Shown in pieces: positions 33,361 to 46,853 of a DNA stretch of 64,000 nt. The notes beneath the pieces are model-generated. The model ran no database searches. It worked only from the letters and a program-made list of their open reading frames with translations, and was not told the origin of the DNA. Within the stretch, counting starts at the first letter, position 1; every line of letters begins with the position of its first letter. This DNA comes from Solanum dulcamara. Its lineage: Eukaryota; Streptophyta; Magnoliopsida; Solanales; Solanaceae. The stretch spans positions 51,655,097 through 51,719,096 of the forward strand of contig NC_077242.1 of assembly GCF_947179165.1 (NCBI RefSeq), in the 5' to 3' direction. The position numbers and the translations under genes were made by a program.

Positions 33361-36314
33361 TGTTACACCCCATACTTTTGTACCTTGGAATGCATTCTTA
33401 AGTCTCTTGAAAGGCTCTTAAGTTTCATAGAAGGATCGTAAGCCTCTTAAGTTTCTTAAGGTTTCCTAAAGTTTCTTAAAGCTTCTAAAAGCTTCTTAAG
33501 ACTTCTTAAGAACTCTTAATCTTCTTAAGAGTTTCCATGTTAGCCGAATAATCTATAACGCTATCAAACAACTCTAAGGAAGGGAGAATGCGATACCCCA
33601 TAGTAGAGAAGATTGGAAATAGAGTTATAAGAATTCAGAAGAAGTTGGAGACCGAATAATGAGTTGTAGGACATGACTTATTTACATAAGCTACCAAATT
33701 CGAAATCTTACATACTTAGACTACTGGAGAACATACCAAGCTTATGTAGCAAGGATTATATAGGTTCATAAAGTAAGACGAGATTACAAACTCATGAGAT
33801 GGAAAAGAGAGTGCCCCGTGGTAGCATGAGAGAGTACCATGTGGCAGCATGAGAGAGTTCCACATGGCAGAAGCTGGAGCAAGGGTGGTGGACCCCACAT
33901 GCCACATGGCAGCCTGTGATTGGAGGAAAGGGGTGTGTTGGCCCAATGAGGGCTTGACATGTGTCACCACTTAAGGCTTGCCATGTGTCACCACTTAGAG
34001 GTTGACACGTGTCACCACTTAGAGGTTGACACGTGTCACCCCCTTAGGTGTCCCATATATACGTTTCTTAAGACTTATCAAAGTTCCATATATTTCTAGA
34101 AAACTCAAGAATAAGAGAGAAAGGAAGAGAAGAAACTAGAGAGGTAGAGAGAGAAGGCCACGGATTTGGAGAGAAAAAAGGTAAGTTCTCTAAATTTTGT
34201 TCCGTGAATTAATTATATAGGGTATACCATGATTTTATAAATGTATTGGTAATGTAAATTAATGGTTTGGATCTTCCCAAAACATTAACAAACAACCTCG
34301 AAGTTTCAGCTGCACTAAAGGAAATTCCGAGGCGAGTTCCGGTAAGTTTTGGCAAGTTTTGGGTAAGGTAAAGTTTTCCCCTTCTAAATGGATCTTATGT
34401 TGATGTTATGAGGTATATTAAATGTCTTTAATGAGGTTGGAAGTGGAAAAATTTCATAAGGACGCTTGACGTTAGAAACAAACTAAATTAAAGTCGTTAT
34501 AGCTAAATCAAAGTTGAGTAGTGTGTTGTGATTGAGGTGCTTCATTTGAAGCTAGTTTGGTGGTGTGTTAAATGGATGGAAATTTTTCTAAAAAGGGTGT
34601 TGTCACTTCTGATTGCAGCCACACGATCCCCCTATTTGGTATGGTTAAAGATTTTAGGAAATAAAGGTTAAAAACTCAATTTTAATATCGTAGTTTTGAG
34701 CTAGTGGTTTGGAGTTGTATTGAGTAATGTTGAAGTGATTTACTTGTATATATTCTTCTGGTTGTTTTTGTTGTTATGGTTGTTGACATGGTGGCCGAGT
34801 TGAAATATCGTGGATGTTGAAGTTATAGGGGAGATGCTGCCTGATTTTCAATAACTTAGGAACTAGTAATGAACTAGTCGAGGGAAATGGATAAGAAAAT
34901 GACCTCTATGGAGACTTGGTTGTAGAGTTGGAATTGGAAAGTGAAATGTGATTAAACATGTAATTACTTTCATATTAAATAGGTTTAAGGGACGACGAGG
35001 CAAACGTATTAGGAGTAATCCGTAAGATGTATGTAAAGGTATCCATTCCTTCTTTTGGCATGTCTTTGGCATAAATATGTAAAGCTAACCGTTCTTTCTC
35101 TTGGCATGTTTTGACATAAGTATATAAAGCTAATCTTCCTTTTTGGCATTGTTTTTATGAAATAAGTATGACCTTTATATGATTCCAAGAAAGTTCCTAT
35201 TCGTAGAGCCGCTAGGATGGCCAACTTCTTGATTTTCCAAATAATATTTTATCGTGTCTAGATACGTGTATATGATTCCAAAATATCTATTTGTATATAA
35301 CTCATAGTGATATTCAAAAGGTACTTGATACGACTCTTGTCTTGATTTTTGAATAATAGCTCATTTTTGTTAACTCCACGAATCTCAAAAATGATTTAAA
35401 GTGCATTTAGTTTCTCACTACTCCACTCGTGGATGCTTCAATGCTTCCTTCACCGAGCCTGGATCAGGTTTTGTTATCATGCATACTTTTCTGCATCGTT
35501 TTCCATGCCTCGACGTGAGGGGGCAAGTATACCCTGTACATGGATTTGATTTGTGGAGTTATGATGTGCCATATACACATATGATATGATATGATCTGAT
35601 ATGACCATCTGATATGAAATGATTTGTTACGGAGATATTCCCTACTCTGGAGTTATGATGTGCTGTGGCACTAGTGATGGGGCGGCGACTACGATTTATT
35701 CACCGAGTCCCATTATGGGGCCGGATATGGCATATATTTTTCTGCATACATTATCTGTGGTTATGAAAAATATTTTGATATTCTAAATATTTTGCTCATT
35801 TTTGCACCTTCTGTTCTGGTAATGGCTTTACCTATTACAGTCCATGCTTTACATACTCGATACATTATCCGTACTTAACCTCTTTTTTCGGGGGTTGTAT
35901 TACATGCCTGCAGGTACAGATGCTTGTTTTGCTGATCCGCTCGCTTAGGACATCCACCCTGTTGGTTGGCAGTGCTCCTTTGTCCAGAGCCCTATTTTGG
36001 TACTAACTTTTCTGTTTTACATTTGTACATGTTGGTTAAGGGTACGACGGGGCCCTGTCCCGTCATATGATTAGGCTATCATTTTATAGAGGTCTTTAGA
36101 CTTGTGATGTGGGTTATGTATATATGTTTTGGCCTTTGTGTTCCATGATGGCCTTAACGGCCATCTTGTGCTATATCTGTTCTAATGCATTCTCTAGCGA
36201 CCCCTTTTTGATTTCTACTTTTGTTTATTCTGCTAACACGCTAAGTGGGGATAAGGGTATGTATGGGTGCCTAACTCGGGCACCAGTCACGGGCTACAGA
36301 GTTAGGTCGTGATA
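33361..36314 (+). mobile_element. S-family solo LTR (solo2), TSD AAGAC
   Basis: A single 2954-bp forward LTR from TGTTACACCCCATACTTTTG to GTTAGGTCGTGATA, flanked by AAGAC at 33356-33360 and 36315-36319. TATA-like CATATATACG lies near 34055, a perfect splice-donor consensus AAGGTAAGT at 34178-34186, and further donor-like sites at 34341 and 34361. No PBS or internal region adjoins, so it is a solo LTR. Confidence 0.9.
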
Positions 36315-37027
36315 AAGACCTTGAGAGAAGACTTGAGCGAGAAGGCTTTGGGGTTTTAGGAGTTATTTGAGAATGAAAGGGTTAGAAGACTTTAGGGTAG
36401 TTAATAGTTAGGAATTTAGTCCGAAAAACCTTCCACATTCATTAATGAAATATAGGGAAAAGACTAAAATAACCCTTATTAAAACTGGATCCGAACCTAA
36501 GGATGGACCTTCAACATGGACCGTTAAGGTCACCACGGTCTGTGGTTCAATCCATGGTGAGGGACTGGGATTTCTGAAAAGAGGTTCTGGAAGGTTGTCC
36601 ACCATGAGACCCACCATGGCCCATTATGGGAACAATGGTCCATGGTGGTGGACCTAGACTAGAACTTTTGAGGGTTTACAGAAAAGTTTCAATACTTCCT
36701 CTATGGATACCTTTATGGTCCGTGGAGGTCAATATGGTCTGTTAACTTGGGTCGTGGAAGTGACCCTAACTAGAGACTTGCAGGGGTGTCCACTACGGGA
36801 TCCATAATGGTCTGTGGTATGCACCATGGCTCGTGATGGCCCATCGTGGTCCTCACCTCCAAAACTCAATTAATAAGAAATGGACCACAATGGCTTTGCA
36901 TAGACCGTGGTGCTCTTCATGGCCCATAATGGGTCTCGTAAAGACCACTTGTTGCAAAATTTGCATTTTTCAGGAATTCCATCTTTTGATCCTTGATTTA
37001 GGACTTTCCAACTTCCAGGGTCTTACA

Positions 37028-38115
37028 ATATCTCCCCTTTGAGAATATTCATCCTCGAATTAGACTTATGCTAGCATGAATGGAATTGAAAAGGAACACA
37101 ACTTCCCAACATAAATGCATAAACATCTCGATAATACATAGAACATGATATCTTTAATGTCAAGCTAAAACATGACTTTAAAACTCATTTCATGAACATG
37201 AATTCATATGAAACCATGAGAATAACTCAAACATATGATTTGGGCTGATTGGATCATGAAGAAAATAAATACCTCAACTAGGCACAGAAGGAATGCGATG
37301 AGGATATCGGTACATTATATCGGCTTCGGCCTCCAATGTAGCACCCTCAATCTCTAGGTTCATCCATAACACTTTAACTGAAGCGATTTCTTTGTTTCTC
37401 AACTTTTTAACTTGCCGGTCCAAGATTTCAACTAGAAACTCTTCATATAAAAGACTTTATTTAACCTCAATGCTGTCCAATTGCACAATGGATCTAGGAT
37501 CACCAACAAACTTCCTCAACAAAGACACATGGAACACCGGATGCACTGATGCCAAAATAGAAGGCAAATCCAACTCATAAGCCAACTTACTAATCCACCT
37601 CAAAATTTGATATGGGAAACATAGCGGGGAGTTAGATTCCCTTTCTTACCAAAATGCATCACACCCTTCATGGGTGAAGTTTTCAAGTAAACTCAATCTT
37701 TAACCTCAAATTGAAGTTCCCTTCTTCTCATATCTGAATAGGACTTTTGTTGTCTTTAGGCTATCTTCAATCTTTCTCTAATGAGTCTAACTTTCTCCAT
37801 AGCCTCAAATACTAACTCGGGTATTATCAAAACAACTTCACCTACCTCGAAGCAACCGATAGGGGATCTACACTGCCTACCATACAAAGTCTCAAATCGA
37901 GCCATCTCAATGCTAGAGTGATAACTGTTATTATACACAAACTCTATCAATGATAAATAATTATCCCAATTTCCTTTAAAATCATTCAAGCATTCTCTTA
38001 GCATATCCTCTAATGTCTGAATGGTACGCTCGACCTGACCATCCATCTGTGGTTGAAAAACTATATTAAGCTTCACCTGAGTACCAAGACCCTTTTGGAA
38101 ATATCTCCAAAAAAG
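37028..38115 (-). pseudogene. G2 pol 3' part: integrase C-terminus and chromodomain
   Basis: Minus-strand frame 37756-38076 begins at the integrase C-terminal part (DGQVERTIQTLEDMLRECL, YGRQCRSPIGCFEVGE). After frame breaks the chromodomain-type tail follows (37265-37600: HPVFHVSLLRKFVGDPRSI, EILDRQVKKLRNKE, then WMNLEIEGATLEAEADIM). A chromodomain-style tail indicates a chromovirus (Del/Tekay-like) Ty3/gypsy. Several stops and frameshifts. Confidence 0.8.
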
Positions 38116-38133
38116 AGATGTAAACTGAGTACC

Positions 38134-38921
38134 TCAATTTGAGATGATAGACAATGGAATACCATGAAACTTAACCAACCCTCTGATATATAATATAGCA
38201 TAGTCCTCATCTGAATATGAAGTCTTAACAAGGAGCAAATGAGCCGACTTAGTCATTCGGTCAACAATCACCCAAATGGAATCATGCTGCTTACAAGTAC
38301 GACGAAAACCAGGAACATAGTCCATATTCAAGGCTTCCCACTTACAAGTAGGAATCTCAATGTCTTGAGCCAAACCTCCTGGTTTTTGATGCTCAACATT
38401 CACTTGTTGACAATTTGGACATTTAGCCACAAATTCCGCAATATCCCTTTTCATGCCATTCCACCAATATATTTCTCTCAAATCTTGATCCATTTTTATG
38501 GAATTGGGATGTATGGAATACCGTGAACTATGAGCTTTGGAAAATATCATATCCTTCAAGCCATCAACATTTAAAATACACAATCGGCCTTGATATCTTA
38601 AAACACCATCTTTCCCTTGGAAGAAAGCCTCAATGGATTTTTCGACAATGTTCTTCTTCAATTCAACCAGAGTGGGATCACTATATTGCTTTGCCTTTAT
38701 ATTGCCACAAGAGATGATTTGGAACCATTTTTCCCAACAACACTACCATCCTTGAAATCAACTAATTGAACACCCAAACAGGCTAATCTATGCACATCCC
38801 AAACTAACCTTTTCTTTTCATCCTCAATATGAGCAACCTTGTTCATTGACAATCTACTAAGAGCATCGGCAACAACATTTACCTTACCCGGATGGTATAA
38901 CTTGTCATAATCCTTCAACAA
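38134..38921 (-). pseudogene. G2 integrase zinc domain/core and RNase H end
   Basis: Frame 38134-38661 holds the H2C2 zinc-binding region (two His in AHSSRYSIHP, CPNCQQ) and the start of the catalytic core (WEALNMDYVPGF, WVIVDRMTKSAHL). Upstream in the polyprotein, frame 38697-38921 holds HPGKVNVVADALSRLS, the linker between RNase H and integrase. Stops lie between the frames, so the integrase is dead. Confidence 0.85.
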
Positions 38922-40150
38922 CTTAATCCATCTCCTCTATCGAAGGTTTAAGTATTTTTGAATTAACTCATATTGCACACTCATGTAATTGCTGAAAACA
39001 TCCACATGGACACCATAGAGATAGTGGCTCTACAACTTCAAAGCAAATACCACCGCCGCTAACTGTAAGTCATGAGTCGGGTAATTCTTCTCATGTGTCT
39101 TGAGTTGCCTTGAAATATAAGCTATAACTTACCATTTTGCATTAGAACACATCCAATACCAACTTGTGAAGCATCACAATACACAAAAAATCCATCAAAA
39201 CATTCAAATAAAATCAACACCGGCGTAGAGATAAGCCTATCCTTCAACTTTTGGAAGCTTTTCTCACATGCCTCGGACTATTGAAACTTCACCTTATTTT
39301 TAGTCAAAGTAGTCAAGGGCGATGCAGTGGAAAATAAACCTTCAAAAAACCATCTATAATAATTGACTAAGCCCAAAAAACTCCAAATATCGGAAAGAGT
39401 CAATGGTCTAGTCTAGTTCTTAATCCCTCAGTCTTCTTTGGATCAACCATAATTCTTTCTCCAAAAAAATATGACCAAGGAATGCAACTGATCTTAGCCA
39501 AAATTCACATTTACTAAACTTTGCATGCTACTGACGATCCTTGAGAATTTACAACACAATCCTCAAATTTATTGGCATGCTCTTCCTTACTCCAAGAATA
39601 GATCAAAATATCATCAGTGAAGACAATCACAAAATATCCAAGTATTATTTGAACACCCTATTCATCAAATCCATAAAAGATACAGGGGCATTTGTTATTC
39701 CAAATGACATAACCAAAAATTCAAAATGACCACACCGACTTCTAAAAGGCATCTTCGAAATGTCACATACCTTTACTGGGAGCTGATGATAATCCAATTG
39801 AAGATCGATCTTTGAAAAGTAGCTTACTCCTTGAAGTTGATCGAACAAGTCATCAATCCTTGAGATGGGATGCTTATTCTTAATTATTACCTTGTTCAAC
39901 TACTGATAATCAATACACATACAAAGAGAACCATCCTTCTTTCTGACAAGAGAATCAGAGCACCCCATAGAGAAATATTATGTCTAATGAAACCCTTATC
40001 TAACAAATTATTCAACTGATCCTTTAAATCCTTCAATTCTATTGGAGCCATGCCATAAGGAGGAATAGAGATAGGCTGAGTATCGAGGAGGATATCGATA
40101 CCGAAGTCTATTTTCCTTTCAAGAGGAATACATAGGAGATCATCAGGGAA
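38922..40150 (-). pseudogene. G2 RNase H and reverse transcriptase (broken)
   Basis: RT pieces: frame 39645-39899 has [22 protein letters not shown] and [15 protein letters not shown]. Next to it the catalytic site reads FTDDILIYS (about 39600-39640), where Thr replaces the usual variable residue in FxDD. RNase H parts between 38922 and 39300 are spread over several frames. At least four interruptions. Confidence 0.8.
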
Positions 40151-40199
40151 AACTTTCGGAAACTCTTTAGCAACTGAAATTGACTCAAGAGTAGGAGTT

Positions 40200-40865
40200 T
40201 TAGAATTAGTATCTCTAACCTGAACTAGATGATAGATTCAATATTTGGAAATCATTTTTCGAGCCTTAATACATGAGATGAATCGATCCTTAAACACAAA
40301 ATTACTACATTTCTATTCTACTATTGGCTCATTTGGGAATTGAAACTTAACCACATGGGTTCTACAATATATAGAGGTATAATATGCATGAAGCCAATCC
40401 ATATCAAGAATAACATCAAAATCAGTCATATCAAGATCTAATAGATCAACAGAGGTGATTTTATGAATGCTTGAGACAGAACAATTTCTATAGACCTTTA
40501 TAGCCACAACTGAATCACCAACCGAAGAATTGACCGAAAAGGCTCTAGCAATATCTCAGGACAAACAATGAATCTCATAGAAAGATAAGGAGTAACAAAT
40601 GATAAAGTAGCACCCCGGTCTAATAATGTATAAACATTAAAGTCAAAAACTTTCAACATACCCGTGACTCTATCGGAACACTTCTCAACTTATTACCTAG
40701 CTTGAAAGGCATTGAACCTATTTTGGTGTGGGCAGCCACATTGTCAAATTCTTCCACCTTGAGTAGTTTTCCCTTGAGGACGTCCTTTTATTCCCTTATT
40801 AGGACATTCAAAAATCTTGTGTCCCATCTAAACACAGCCAAAGCATGTACCCATTGCAACTAAAC
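40200..40865 (-). pseudogene. G2 protease and gag zinc-knuckle region
   Basis: Frame 40313-40507 contains LLDLDMTDFDVILDMDWLHA, the typical protease C-terminal part of gypsy elements (usual form DFDVILGMDWL). To its right is the end of gag: CFGCV and GHKIFECPNKG at about 40790-40860. The gag frame is cut at 40865 by G3 and resumes at 47718. Confidence 0.8.
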
Positions 40866-43411
40866 TGTCACAACCCAAGTTTAGGGCCTAGACATGACAT
40901 GGCAAATGAGGAATCCGGAGGTACCTCACCAAAGACTCTTAGCATTCATCTAGACTTTCATCAGTAATGACAATAACTATCAAGGGGAAGAAAAAAAGGA
41001 AAGAGGGAAAAAGGGAGAACATCATAAAATAAGAGGCATCATCAACCTTAGATTATCATACATTTATGTTAAAACATACCACTACTAATAGACTTGGTGG
41101 GGGCTCAGACATACCCCTAGCTCACCCTCAAATAAACTAACAATGAAATACCAAAATAAGTGTCTTAATGCCTCAACATAACATATGTTAGAAAGGGTAG
41201 GAGTGTTTTCCATGAAACTATGCAAACTCACCAAAAATGGCCTTCAAACAATCCAACTAACTACGTGGAGAAGGAGGAACACCAGTCCCTACATGGTGAT
41301 ATCATGTAGGCAAAATAGTATGTGTTAGTACTTTGAATGTACTAAGTATGTCAGATATGCATGAACAAGTAAGATAACATAATAAATATGCCATAAGATG
41401 CATGACCAATCATAATGAACATGAGTATAGCTTAAAAACAATATTTAAACATAAGAAATTCTTGGTCAATGCATGTCATAAAACTTCAAAGTAACAATTT
41501 ACTTCATTTCATATAACTTGTGAGATAGGAACTTTAACCTTATTAGAGATCATGGACATATGAAAGATATTAGAGTCATAGTAAGAAATACCTTAAACAT
41601 CGAAAGAAGGACGTTGTAACTTAGTGAGAGTGACCTTTCACCGACATAAACCATGTGAGCGATAACATAGAGTCCCAATGTTTACCCATACATCGGAGGA
41701 AAGTGGGAGACTACTTGCCAAGGTAGACTCCTCTATACCTAAATGGATCCACTAAACTACATGAAGGATAGAACATCAACGACAAGTGATCCTCTAAGGA
41801 ATCAAACTTCTTCTACAGGTGATCCTTTATCCTACGACAATATGTAGTTATGGGACAATGAGATCTTTCTACGGGTCTCTTGCCTCTACTGCGGGAGAGA
41901 ATGCCTATCCCAAGGTCAACTAGGTGCTAGGTAAACTCTCAATGGAATCGACAAACTATAAAAATATAAACTCGATCATCATGTGGGAGGGGCCATATCT
42001 ATTACCTGTCCATTCTTCATAAGAACAAAATCATAGAATAGCTCCTTAACTTTGTCTTATGTCATGTGAGTGTAGACCTTTCATCATCACATATCTTTAT
42101 TCATAAAACATCTTTAGAGACTTAACTCACCCTATCATTAACTTGCTCGAACATTATATAATCATCATTCACAAAACTTATTTGCAAAAAGTGCCTTTAA
42201 ACTCATTTGTAGATATTGTCAAACATTCATTTGGAGTCAAACTTTATTTTAACTTTGCTTTATCATAAGAAACTAGGTTGTTTCATTTCATAAAGACCTT
42301 CAAATATATTTAAATAATACTTGTATGCATGAGAGTTATATAAATGCATCAAATCAAAGATCTTAGAAACAGTCCACCATATGCACTTTAAAACTACCTT
42401 TTAAACCTTTATGTAAGAACCTTGATAAACCATCCATTTCATGTAAATAAGAATCAACATAAGTCAATCTAGCTAAATAAAATTCAGATATTCAAGAATC
42501 TATACATTTGAAATCGTAGTATGAAAACCCATAAAACTCATCACTTAAAATTGAGAGTCAATATATATATATATAAACTTTAAATATACCATAATCTAAG
42601 CATTTGGAACCATCACGTAAAATCCCATAGGATTTCATCATTTGAAATTGAAATATTAAGTTGAGAAAACATTTGGGCTCCATGGGTGGAAGAACCCATG
42701 GATGAAAACCCACAGACCTTAGAGTAGAACTTGAAGAAATATTGATGTTAGGTCTTCAATGGGAATTTTGAATCTTTGAGTTTGAGAGCAAATTTGTTGG
42801 AGATGATTTGAGAGAGAAGAGGATGAAGTTTAGGGTTTTGGGGAGGCAAAAGACTGCCAAATTACCCCAAAAATGCTCCAAGGTCATCTATATATGTTCA
42901 GGGAATTGTCCAGATTGCCTTTACTTGAAACTAGAAATTTACGCTAAATTTTAAACTAACTGGGAGCAGGTCCGCGATGCGGAGGTTTCTCCCTTCAGTT
43001 CATTTTTCCCCAAAATTAAAATTTGAGCCAAGATTGACAAAGTCCGCGATGCGGACTTGGTGCGCACCCTTCTAGTTAAGAGGACACAGGTTTTTACTCT
43101 AAACTCCAAATAATGCAATATTTGTGGCATTGGAAAGAAGACTCAAAGAACTTTAGTTTGATAGTTTATGGTATAATAATTCATTATATGCTAAGAGATA
43201 TGGTCATTGGAAGATGACCTTGTATGGACTCTTACGAAAATATAGCCGATAGAAACTCTTTAGACTTGGCTTGGTGTAAGAGATCCCTTATAACCCTAAA
43301 CCACATTTAATACACTCTAAATACTTAGTAATTAATGCTAACTCATATATACAATTAGAAGTTGATGAGTTCGATCCTATACAGCTATGAAGAATGGTTT
43401 GACATGTTACA
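40866..43411 (-). mobile_element. G3 3' LTR
   Basis: Runs from TGTCACAACCCAAGTTTAGG to GACATGTTACA. It contains an ATATATAT tract at about 42550 and the palindrome AGTCCGCGATGCGGACT at about 43041, with a shorter related one at about 42971. Highly similar by eye to 44898-47717. Confidence 0.85.
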
Positions 43412-44897
43412 ATATCTCTCTCTTGGAAACATTCGTCGTCGAATGAGAATCATTAGCATAGAAAAAAGACATGACACGAAGACTAGCAACCCAACATGAA
43501 TAGAATTGCAATGCATAAAACATGAGATATTTAAACTTAACATAAATCATAACTTTAAAATTCAACTTCATAAATATGCATATATATGAAAACATGAGAT
43601 TTACTAGAACTAGGGAATTCGTTGGAGTAGACATGAGAAACTTAACTCTTTGACTAGTATGAAAACTCAAACACCCGGGTTATCAAATCAATGATGGAAC
43701 AATGAATACAAAATTAATCCTTACCAACCATTACCATAATCAAAGGAAACTCATAACATACTAGATGAAGCAGCCCGAGTCATCTCCCTTCCTCTTCTAG
43801 TAGCCACCGGGTAATCCCTTATCTTATGTTCTATATCCCCACACTTATAGAAACACTCCTTACCAGCCATGCATTCTCCTTAGTGAGTCCTACCACACCT
43901 TTCATAAGGGGGAAAATGTCTTTCCTTATTAGTCTTAGACGCCGGGGCATTAATAAAAGATTGACCACTATCGATCCGTGTCCTCTTAGAGTCCCTAGAT
44001 TTCTTCTTTAACTTCTTATCTTCTATTTGTTTAGCATATGTCATGAGTTGGGAGATATCCATCTCCCTTACTAACATCACCATCTTACACCCTTTGGACA
44101 CCAACTCCAAAACTTCCGAAATAAACTTGCTCATCCAAGTCCTAGGGTCGGCAACCATAAATGGGACATACTTGGACAATTGGGTAAGCTTGAGGGCATA
44201 CTTCTTCACACTCATATTCCCTTACTTGAGATTGATGAACTCTTGTATTTTGGCCTCCCTCAACTACAATAGGAAAAATGATCAAGGAAAGCAACTTTAA
44301 AGACTTCCAAAGCAATAGGACCCCCACCCTCCTTTTTGTACTTTGATTAAGTATACCAAACTTGATTAATACCCTTGAGTTGGTAGGCCGCCAACTCTTC
44401 TCTCTCTTTCTAAGTGAACCCCATAATACTTACTATCTTATAGACTTCATCGATGAGCTCTTGAGGATCCTCATCAAATTTTTCACTATGGAATTCAAGA
44501 GGGTTTATTCTTGCAACATCTCTTACTTTTGAAGCCGGAGTGGGTTCATTAGGAGGAGCAATAACCCTTGGTTAGCCACAACTTGGGCTAGTATAGTGAA
44601 GGTGGTATGAAACTCAGCATGGGTAACTTGATCAATGAAAGAATCCTTAGCTTGAGAGACTTGTCTTCTTGGAGGTATTTTCTTAAAATTGCAAAGACCA
44701 ATCGTTAAGAAAAGAACCTTAGGGAACAACTCTATCGAACGACATCGATCATGAAAGAAGTGAAACCTTTCCTAAGATGTTTTGTAACCTCCTCTTTATG
44801 GATGTGGCGCGCTTCATACCAATGAACAAGAATCTACTTAACACGATATGTTAGACTCCAAGAACTATTTCAAAACCTCGAACTCTAATATTAAGTT
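43412..44897 (-). pseudogene. G3 internal region: gag remnant and decayed PBS
   Basis: Minus-strand frame 43880-44215 is gag (SVKKYALKLTQLSKYVPFMV, MSKFISEVLELVSKG), followed by a zinc-knuckle-like region (about 43750-43900: YERCGRTH, then GECMAGKECF and YKCGDIEHKIRDYP in decayed form). Upstream gag parts extend to about 44729. The PBS region at about 44880-44897 (ACTCTAATATTAAGTTAGT) is a mutated form of ACTCTGATACCAAGTTTGT seen in G1. The reversed PPT region starts at 43412. Confidence 0.8.
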
Positions 44898-46815
44898 AGT
44901 CACGACCCAAGACTAGGGCCTAGATATGACACAGCGAATGAGGAATCCAAAGGTACCTCACCCAAGCCTCTTAGAATTCATCTAGCCTTTCATCAGTAAT
45001 AATAATAAATATCAAGCAGAAGAAAAAAAGGGAAAAGGGACAAAGAGAGAACACCATAAAATAAGAGGCATCATCAACCTTAGATCATCATACATTTATG
45101 TCAAAACATACCTCTACTAATAGACTTGGTGGTGGCTAAGACATACCCATAGCTCACCCTCAAATAAAGTAACAATGAAATACCAAAATAAGTGTCTTAA
45201 TGCCTTAACATAACATATGCCAGAAAAGGTAGGAGTATTTTCCCCAAAACTATGCAAACTCACCAAAAGTGGCCTTCAAAGGAACCAACTAACCACGTGG
45301 AAGAGGAAGAACACTGGTCCATATATGGTGATATTATATAGGCAAAATAGTATGCGTTAGTACTTTGAATGTACTAAGTATATCAGATATGCATGAACAA
45401 GTAAGATAACATAATCATTATGCCATAAGATGCATGACCAATTATAATGAGTATGAGTATAGCTTAAAAACAATATTTAAACATAAGAAATTCTTGGTCA
45501 ATGCATGTCATAAAACTTCAAAGTAACAATTTACTTCATTTCATATAACTTGTGAGATAGGACCTTTAACCTTATTAGAGATCATGGACATATGAAAGAT
45601 ATTAGAGTCATAGTAAGAAATACCTTAAACATCGAAAGAAGGACGTTGTAACTTAGTGAGAGTGACCTTTCACTGACATAAACCATGTGAGCGATAATAT
45701 AAAGTCCCAATGTTTACCCATACATCGGAGGAAAGTGGGAGACTACTTGCCAAGGTAGACTCCTCTATACCTAAATGGATCCACTAAGCTACATGAAGGA
45801 TCGAACCTCAACTACGAGTGATACTCTAAGGAATCAAACTTTTTCTACAAGTGATCCTTTATCCTACGGCGGTATGTAGTTATGGGACAATGGGATCTTT
45901 CTACTCTTGCCTTTGCTGCAGGAGAGAATGCCTATCCCAAGGTCCACTAGGTGCTAGGTAAACTCTCAATGGAATCGACAAACTATAAAAATATAAACTC
46001 GATAATCATGTGGGAGGGGCCATATCTACTACCCGTCCATTCTTCATAAGAACAAAATCATAGAATAGCTCCTTAACTTTGTCTCATGTCATGTGAGTGT
46101 AGACCTTTCATCATCACATATCTTTATTCATAAAACATCTTTAGAGACTTAACTCACCCTATCATTAACTTGCTCGAACATTAGATAATCATTATTCACA
46201 AAACTTATTTGCAAAAAGTGCCTTTAAACTCATTTGTAGTTATTGTCAAACATTCATTTGGAGTCAAACTTCATTTTAACTTTGCTTTATCATAAGAAAC
46301 TAGGTTGTTTCATTTCATAAAGACCTTCAAATATATTTAAATAATACTTGTATGCATGAGAGTGATATAAATGCATCAAATCAAAGATCTTAGAAACAGT
46401 CCACCACATGCACTTTTAATCATTATTCACAAAACTTATTTGCAAAAAGTGCCTTTAAACTCATTTGTAGTTATTGTCAAACATTCATTTGGAGTCAAAC
46501 TTTATTTTAACTTTGCTTTATCATAAGAAACTAGGTTGTTTCATTTCATAAAGACCTTCAAATATATTTAAATAATACTTGTATGCATGAGAGTGATATA
46601 AATGCATCAAATCAAAGATCTTAGAAACAGTCCACCATATGCACTTTAAAACTACCTTTTAAATCTTTATGTAAGAACCTTGATAAACTATTCATTTCAT
46701 GTAAATAAGAATCAACATAAGTCAATATAGATAAATAAAATTCAAATATTCAAGAATCTATACATTTGAAATCGTAGTATGAAAACCCATAAAACTCATC
46801 ACTTGAAATTGAGAG

Positions 46816-46853
<38 letters not shown>

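Larger units (their letters stand above)
31505..37027 (-). mobile_element. G2 element: 3' LTR (reverse), split by solo2
   Basis: Starts TGTCATGACCCGACCTAGG, inserted after ATTAG of G1. It is interrupted from about 33152 to 36319 by solo2 and its junction duplication, then resumes and ends GGGTCTTACA at 37027 before the reversed PPT (ATATCTCCCCTTTGAG). The part at 36480-36950 is rich in CCATGG / GGTCCGTGG words. No coding capacity. Confidence 0.8.

Noticed and set aside
43041..43057. AGTCCGCGATGCGGACT as a transcription-factor operator
   Set aside because: Present in both LTRs of G3 at the same place; more likely part of an LTR structure, and no binding family can be named.
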